From positions 1 through 9,512 of the forward strand of contig DAOVZQ010000054.1 of assembly GCA_030635025.1 (NCBI GenBank): DNA of 9,512 bases, written 5' to 3'. The position numbers and the translations under genes were made by a program. How positions within the stretch are numbered: the stretch's first letter is position 1; each line of letters begins with the position of its first letter. The notes under the pieces are model-generated. The model was given only the letters and a program-made list of their open reading frames with translations. It was not told the origin of the DNA and ran no database searches. The stretch is from a bacterium. Lineage in GTDB: Bacteria > Krumholzibacteriota > Krumholzibacteriia > LZORAL124-64-63. Positions 6,496-9,512 of this stretch are shown here, in pieces.

Positions 6496-6524
6496 TTGGG
6501 AATCGTCGCGCCCGTTGCTATACT
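6496..6524 (+). promoter_or_regulatory. Sigma70-type promoter of the aminopeptidase/radical SAM operon
   Basis: TTGGGA (6496-6501), 17-base spacer, TATACT (6519-6524). The -10 matches consensus at 5/6 and the -35 at 4/6, with ideal spacing. Transcription would be expected to begin near 6530-6533, about 30 bases before the ATG at 6564. This rules out the in-frame GTG at 6525 as the start of the gene. Confidence 0.65.
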
Positions 6525-6552
6525 GTGTCGCCGTCACACCATGCTCCAGCCG

Positions 6553-6557
6553 AAGGA
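6553..6557 (+). promoter_or_regulatory. Ribosome binding site deciding the aminopeptidase start
   Basis: AAGGA at 6553-6557 lies 6 bases before ATG 6564. The alternative in-frame GTG at 6525 has no such site and overlaps the predicted transcription start. Confidence 0.7.
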
Positions 6558-6563
6558 AAGACC

Positions 6564-7712
6564 ATGAGCGAAGCCCTCGCCGCCGCCGATCTAGTGCGCC
6601 TCGTCAGTCGCGTCTTCAAGCCCGCCGCCGCCGACAAGGGGCTGGCGATCATCGTCGACCTGCCGGACGAGCGCCTGGCCGACAATCCCGATTGGGCCGC
6701 GCGCCGCATCATGGCCGCGGGCTGGGGCGACATGCTGGACGGCGCCAAGGAGGATCTCGGCCTGGACCGAATCACGGTGGCCTGGTATCGAAACGCGGGC
6801 GGCAACAACGCCGATCTGCCGGCGACCTGCGCACCCATCCCGGGCGAAGTCCTGGCCCACGCCGACGATCTGGCCGGCCGCGACACGCTCCCCTTCGCCG
6901 ACCTTTTCGAATCGCACAGCCTGGTTCTGGCGCCCACCGAACTGTCCGCCACCGCGCCGCTGAAAGTGGCGGTCCGCGACCACGCCATGCGCGCGGCGAC
7001 CATGCCGGGCTTCCTGCCCTCGATGATCTCCGCCCTGCGCATCGACTACGCCGAAGTGAACCGCCGCGTGGATCTGCTCAAGGATCTGGTCGACGGAGCC
7101 ACCGGCGCCGTGGTCACAACCCGCGTCGGCGGCACCGAACACGAATTGCGCCTGGACCTGCGTCACAACACGGCCCACGCCTCGGGCGGACTCTTCCCCG
7201 TCAACGGCGCCGCCGGCAACCTGCCGTCGGGCGAAACCTACGTCGTGCCCTACGAGGGCAATCTCGAGGGTGATCCGAGCCTGAGTGCGGGCGAACTTCC
7301 CGTGCAGTTCGAAGACGAGGTGGTGCTCTACAGGATCGAGGGCAACAAGGCCGTCGCCGTACTCAGCGAGGGTCCGCACAGCGAGCGCGAGGCCAAATAC
7401 ATCGCCGACGAGCCGGCCTACGCGAACCTGTCCGAGTTGGGACTCGGCGTTCTGGGCGATTTCGGTCTCAAGCCCGTCGGCACCATCCTGCTGGACGAGA
7501 AACTGGGCCTGCACATCGCTTTCGGACGCAGCGACCATTTCGGTGGCAGCGTCGCCCCCGGCGATTTCAGCTCCCCCGACGCCGTGGTTCACATCGACCG
7601 GGTCTACATCCCCGAAGTGCAGCCCGATGTCACCGTCGTTTCGCTGATCCTCGAATCACCGGCCGGCAAGCGCGAAATCATGCGTGACGGGGAATGGACG
7701 GGAGTCTTCTAG
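6564..7712 (+). CDS. M29-type aminopeptidase-like metalloprotein
   Basis: A 382-residue cytoplasmic protein. The C-terminal half carries motifs of the M29 (thermophilic aminopeptidase, AmpS/AmpT) family in order: GNLPSGETYVVPYEGNLEG (218-236, Glu224), NLSELGLG (288-295, Glu291), DEKLGLHIAFG (311-321, His317) and VVHID (341-345, His343 and Asp345). These match the residues that bind the paired metal ions in M29 peptidases, which remove N-terminal amino acids from peptides. The N-terminal half is divergent, with nothing I recognise. Length is close to the usual 370-410. M29-fold proteins also include non-peptidases such as the dihydroxypyridine dioxygenase NicX, so the substrate is not certain. 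The ATG at 6564 was chosen for its ribosome binding site and promoter position. No signal peptide is visible. The stop codon directly touches the GTG of the following radical SAM gene, indicating co-translation. Confidence 0.85.
   Translation: MSEALAAADLVRLVSRVFKPAAADKGLAIIVDLPDERLADNPDWAARRIMAAGWGDMLDGAKEDLGLDRITVAWYRNAGGNNADLPATCAPIPGEVLAHADDLAGRDTLPFADLFESHSLVLAPTELSATAPLKVAVRDHAMRAATMPGFLPSMISALRIDYAEVNRRVDLLKDLVDGATGAVVTTRVGGTEHELRLDLRHNTAHASGGLFPVNGAAGNLPSGETYVVPYEGNLEGDPSLSAGELPVQFEDEVVLYRIEGNKAVAVLSEGPHSEREAKYIADEPAYANLSELGLGVLGDFGLKPVGTILLDEKLGLHIAFGRSDHFGGSVAPGDFSSPDAVVHIDRVYIPEVQPDVTVVSLILESPAGKREIMRDGEWTGVF
7700..7704 (+). promoter_or_regulatory. Ribosome binding site for the GTG-started radical SAM gene
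   Basis: GGGAG at 7700-7704 lies inside the last codons of the aminopeptidase-like gene, 8 bases before GTG 7713. It supports an unusual zero-gap start, where the GTG follows TAG 7710-7712 directly. Confidence 0.6.
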
Positions 7713-8594
7713 GTGGATTACATCGGCAACATCTTCCGACCACCGAGCGAGGCCGAGAGCCTGTTGCTGCAGGTGACCGTCGGCTGCAGCTGGAACCGCT
7801 GCACCTACTGCGCCATGTACAGGGACGATGAGCAACGCTTCCGGATCAAGCCCTGGGAGACCGTCGAAGCGGATATCGAAGAGGCGGCCGCCGCAGGCCA
7901 TCCCATCCCCCGCGTATTTCTCTGCGACGGCGACGCGCTCGTCCTGTCCACCGACAAACTGACCCGCATCCTGCAACGATTGCGCGATCGCGTTCCCGGT
8001 GTTCGGCGCGTGGGAATCTACGGCGACGCGCGCACCATACTCCGCAAGAGCGTAGACGAGTTGAAAACACTGCACGATCTGGGCCTCGGTATCGTCTACC
8101 ACGGCGTGGAGAGCGGCGACGAGGAGACCCTGCGCCGAATCGACAAGGGGTCGTCCCGCGACGAGACCGCCGCCGCCGCGCACCGGCTGCGCGAGGCCGG
8201 AATCCGCCACTCGGTGATCGTCATGCTGGGCCTGGGCGGTACCGAACGCAGCCGCGAGCACGCCGAGGCCACCGCCGACCTGCTCACCGAGATGGACCCG
8301 CCCTTTGTGGGCGCCTTGACCACCACGGTTATTCCAGGCACTCCGCTACACGAGGCGCAGACACGCGGCGAATACACACTTCCCGATCCCTGGGCCATGT
8401 TGTCCGAACTGGAGATTCTCGTGGACCGCAGTCGTTTGAGCCGCTGCGCCTTCCACACCAATCACGCCAGCAACTATCTGCCCCTTCGTCTGAACCTGCC
8501 GACCGACCGGGAAAAGGGCCTGCGCGCCATTCGCGAGATCCTCGCGAAACGTGATCCTGGTCTGCTGACCCCGGAATACCGTCGCGGCCTATGA
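7713..8594 (+). CDS. Radical SAM protein with a CX4CX2C cluster motif
   Basis: A 293-residue protein. Radical SAM enzymes use a [4Fe-4S] cluster and S-adenosylmethionine to make a 5'-deoxyadenosyl radical. The cluster-binding cysteines read GCSWNRCTYCAMY (24-36: Cys25, Cys30, Cys33), spaced CX4CX2C instead of the usual CX3CX2C. Downstream are FLCDGDALVLS (69-79), YHGVESGDEETL (129-140), MLGLGG (171-176), TTVIPGTPL (204-212) and FHTNHASNYLPLRL (247-260). The order resembles a family of short, uncharacterised radical SAM proteins related to COG1032. No SPASM, B12-binding or TRAM domain is visible, so it is a minimal barrel. The start is GTG 7713, in frame directly after the preceding stop, with GGGAG upstream. 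It is co-transcribed with the M29-like gene. The reaction is unknown; heme-related or methylthio-transfer functions cannot be claimed. The family call is strong because the cysteine motif and Gly-rich SAM motifs occur in the expected order. Confidence 0.9.
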   Translation: MDYIGNIFRPPSEAESLLLQVTVGCSWNRCTYCAMYRDDEQRFRIKPWETVEADIEEAAAAGHPIPRVFLCDGDALVLSTDKLTRILQRLRDRVPGVRRVGIYGDARTILRKSVDELKTLHDLGLGIVYHGVESGDEETLRRIDKGSSRDETAAAAHRLREAGIRHSVIVMLGLGGTERSREHAEATADLLTEMDPPFVGALTTTVIPGTPLHEAQTRGEYTLPDPWAMLSELEILVDRSRLSRCAFHTNHASNYLPLRLNLPTDREKGLRAIREILAKRDPGLLTPEYRRGL

Positions 8595-8624
8595 CGTCAA
8601 CTGCTCGGTTTCGCCGGTTTCTGC

Positions 8625-8653
8625 TTGGGATCAACACCGACTACACATATTAT
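8625..8653 (+). promoter_or_regulatory. Sigma70-type promoter of the response regulator gene
   Basis: TTGGGA (8625-8630), 17-base spacer, TATTAT (8648-8653). The -10 matches consensus at 5/6 and the -35 at 4/6. The element sits between the radical SAM stop (8594) and the ATG at 8705, giving an expected leader of about 45 bases. The -35 and the spacing are identical to those of the promoter at 6496-6524. Confidence 0.6.
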
Positions 8654-8704
8654 TGATCGAAGATCGTCATCTGGCTGTTTTTCGAACCTGGAGTACAGTT
8701 CGCT

Positions 8705-9205
8705 ATGAGTGACCATGCATCACGCAATATCAGGGTCCTGCTCGTGGACGACGAAGAAGATCTGGTTACCCTGCTCGCCGCGCGCCTGAACAAGCGCAAG
8801 ATGGACGTCGTCTTCGCGACCTCGGGACAAAAAGCTCTGGATCTGAGCGAAATGTACCCCATCGACGTGGCGATCCTCGACCTGAAGATGCCTCAGATGG
8901 ACGGCGTCGAGGTCATGGGCAAGCTCAAGGAGCGCCACCCCATGATCGAGACCATTATGCTCACCGGACACGGCTCACTGGACTCCGCCCTGGAGGCCGG
9001 TAAGCTCGAAGCCTTCCGTTATCTGCTGAAGCCCTGCGACTTCGACGAACTCGTGACGGCGATTCACGACGCCTACCGGCAGCGGCGCGTCAGCCTACGC
9101 TGCCAGTACAACGAAGAATTGCAGCAGATGATGGAGCACTTCTCCACACCGCACGACATCCTCCATCACAGCGAGGAACTGCGCCAAAAATACGAGCAGG
9201 ATTAA
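8705..9205 (+). CDS. Single-domain response regulator (receiver) with helical tail
   Basis: A 166-residue cytoplasmic signalling protein. Residues 9-122 form a complete CheY-like receiver with all switch residues: acidic pair Asp15-Asp16 (LLVDDEED), phospho-acceptor Asp59 (ILDLKMP), Thr87 (MLTGHG), Tyr106 and Lys109 (RYLLKPCD). A partner histidine kinase, not in this window, would phosphorylate Asp59. Residues 125-166 form a charged tail rich in Gln, Glu and His (QYNEELQQMMEHF, HHSEELRQKYEQD), probably helical. No DNA-binding, GGDEF, AAA+ or other output domain follows, so it must act through protein contacts or as a phosphorelay intermediate. The ATG has GGAG (8690-8693) 11 bases upstream and a promoter at 8625-8653. 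The gene converges on the next one, and I see no clear hairpin terminator in the 34-base gap. Confidence 0.95.
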   Translation: MSDHASRNIRVLLVDDEEDLVTLLAARLNKRKMDVVFATSGQKALDLSEMYPIDVAILDLKMPQMDGVEVMGKLKERHPMIETIMLTGHGSLDSALEAGKLEAFRYLLKPCDFDELVTAIHDAYRQRRVSLRCQYNEELQQMMEHFSTPHDILHHSEELRQKYEQD

Positions 9206-9239
9206 CGATCGCTGTCGGAAGACGGGCGGGCGGCTCCGC

Positions 9240-9512
9240 TCACGGCGTAGCGGACACCCGTTCGCGAACGGCGACCACATTGGGAATCGGCCAGGCCCGC
9301 CGGTTGAGCTCGCTCTCCAGGAATCCACTCTCGAAACTACCCACGAACTCGCGCCGCTCGCCCCCCGCGTTCACGTAGAGTTGCGACTCGGGTCCACCCT
9401 CCACATACATGGCGTTACGGATGTCCAGGGGCAGCCTGAGCAGGATGTTGATGAAGTCGTGTGTCGTGTACGGAGAGCGACTGTGGATCATCAGCATGCG
9501 ACCGGAGTGATC
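9240..9512 (-). CDS. Phosphodiester glycosidase family (DUF2233/NAGPA-like) protein, C-terminal part
   Basis: The frame is open to the right edge and ends at TGA (9240-9242), giving 90 residues of a larger protein whose N-terminus lies outside the window. It starts DHSGRMLMIHSRSPY, then THDFINILLRLPLDIRNAMYVEGGPE and a closing segment WPIPNVVAVR. This pattern, with a Gly-Arg then the Leu-Pro-Leu, Glu-Gly-Gly and aromatic-Pro-Ile-Pro-Asn-Val blocks, fits the C-terminal half of the phosphodiester glycosidase (NAGPA) domain, where the Glu-Gly-Gly block takes the place of the usual Asp-Gly-Gly. Members hydrolyse phosphodiester-linked sugars, often outside the cytoplasm; whether this one is exported cannot be seen. 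An internal ATG at 9495-9497 exists, but coding clearly continues upstream of it. The substrate is unknown. Confidence 0.8.
   Translation of the reverse strand, partial: DHSGRMLMIHSRSPYTTHDFINILLRLPLDIRNAMYVEGGPESQLYVNAGGERREFVGSFESGFLESELNRRAWPIPNVVAVRERVSATP

Noticed and set aside
6525..6563. GTG at 6525 as an extended start for the aminopeptidase-like gene
   Set aside because: It directly follows the -10 element and would precede the expected transcript start; ATG 6564 has a proper ribosome binding site.
6591..7592. 333-codon minus-strand open frame opposite the aminopeptidase-like gene
   Set aside because: It is an antisense shadow of a gene with recognised metal-site motifs, promoter and ribosome binding site; the translation shows no domain pattern.
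9206..9239. Bidirectional terminator between the response regulator and the glycosidase gene
   Set aside because: The 34-base gap shows no stable inverted repeat with a T-tract in either direction.

Overview
The window is GC-rich bacterial chromosome, densely coding. Strong Shine-Dalgarno sites and recognisable sigma70-type promoters are visible. The gene content (GLFV glutamate dehydrogenase, an exported beta-helix protein, a stand-alone PEP/pyruvate-binding protein, an NYN-LOTUS protein with a histone-like tail, a receiver-only response regulator and a phosphodiester glycosidase) would fit a poorly cultivated high-GC lineage of the FCB group or a neighbour, for example Krumholzibacteriota or Eisenbacteria-like bacteria. 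That placement is inference from gene style only. No rRNA, tRNA, CRISPR array, insertion sequence or phage gene was seen.

Layout. 1-241 (+) is the 3' end of a TPR-like protein, closed by a strong intrinsic terminator at 264-307. 380-1666 (+) is a glutamate dehydrogenase in its own transcription unit. Converging on it from the minus strand are three closely spaced genes read from 6406 down to 1678: an NYN-domain/LOTUS protein with a Lys/Ala/Thr-rich tail, a protein built around a lone PEP/pyruvate-binding (ATP-grasp) domain, and an AT-rich secreted right-handed beta-helix protein. The first two are 16 bases apart and look like a real operon. The beta-helix gene follows after a short gap but differs sharply in base composition and may be an insertion behind the operon.

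A divergent intergenic region (6407-6563) separates this operon from a plus-strand pair, an M29-type aminopeptidase-like metalloprotein and a radical SAM protein whose GTG start directly abuts the preceding stop codon. A response regulator (8705-9205) follows with its own promoter. The right edge holds the C-terminal part of a phosphodiester glycosidase (DUF2233/NAGPA-like) gene on the minus strand.

How the genes work together. Only gdhA has a clear textbook role, joining nitrogen assimilation or glutamate catabolism to 2-oxoglutarate. The least explained unit is the NYN-LOTUS / PEP-binding operon: a likely RNA-acting protein with a nucleic-acid-binding tail next to an ATP-binding phosphotransfer-type domain that lacks its usual phosphohistidine and PEP-synthase partner domains. 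The coupled metallopeptidase-like / radical SAM pair is the second unit of unknown purpose. The promoters of the peptidase and response-regulator genes share the same -35 hexamer and 17-base spacing.
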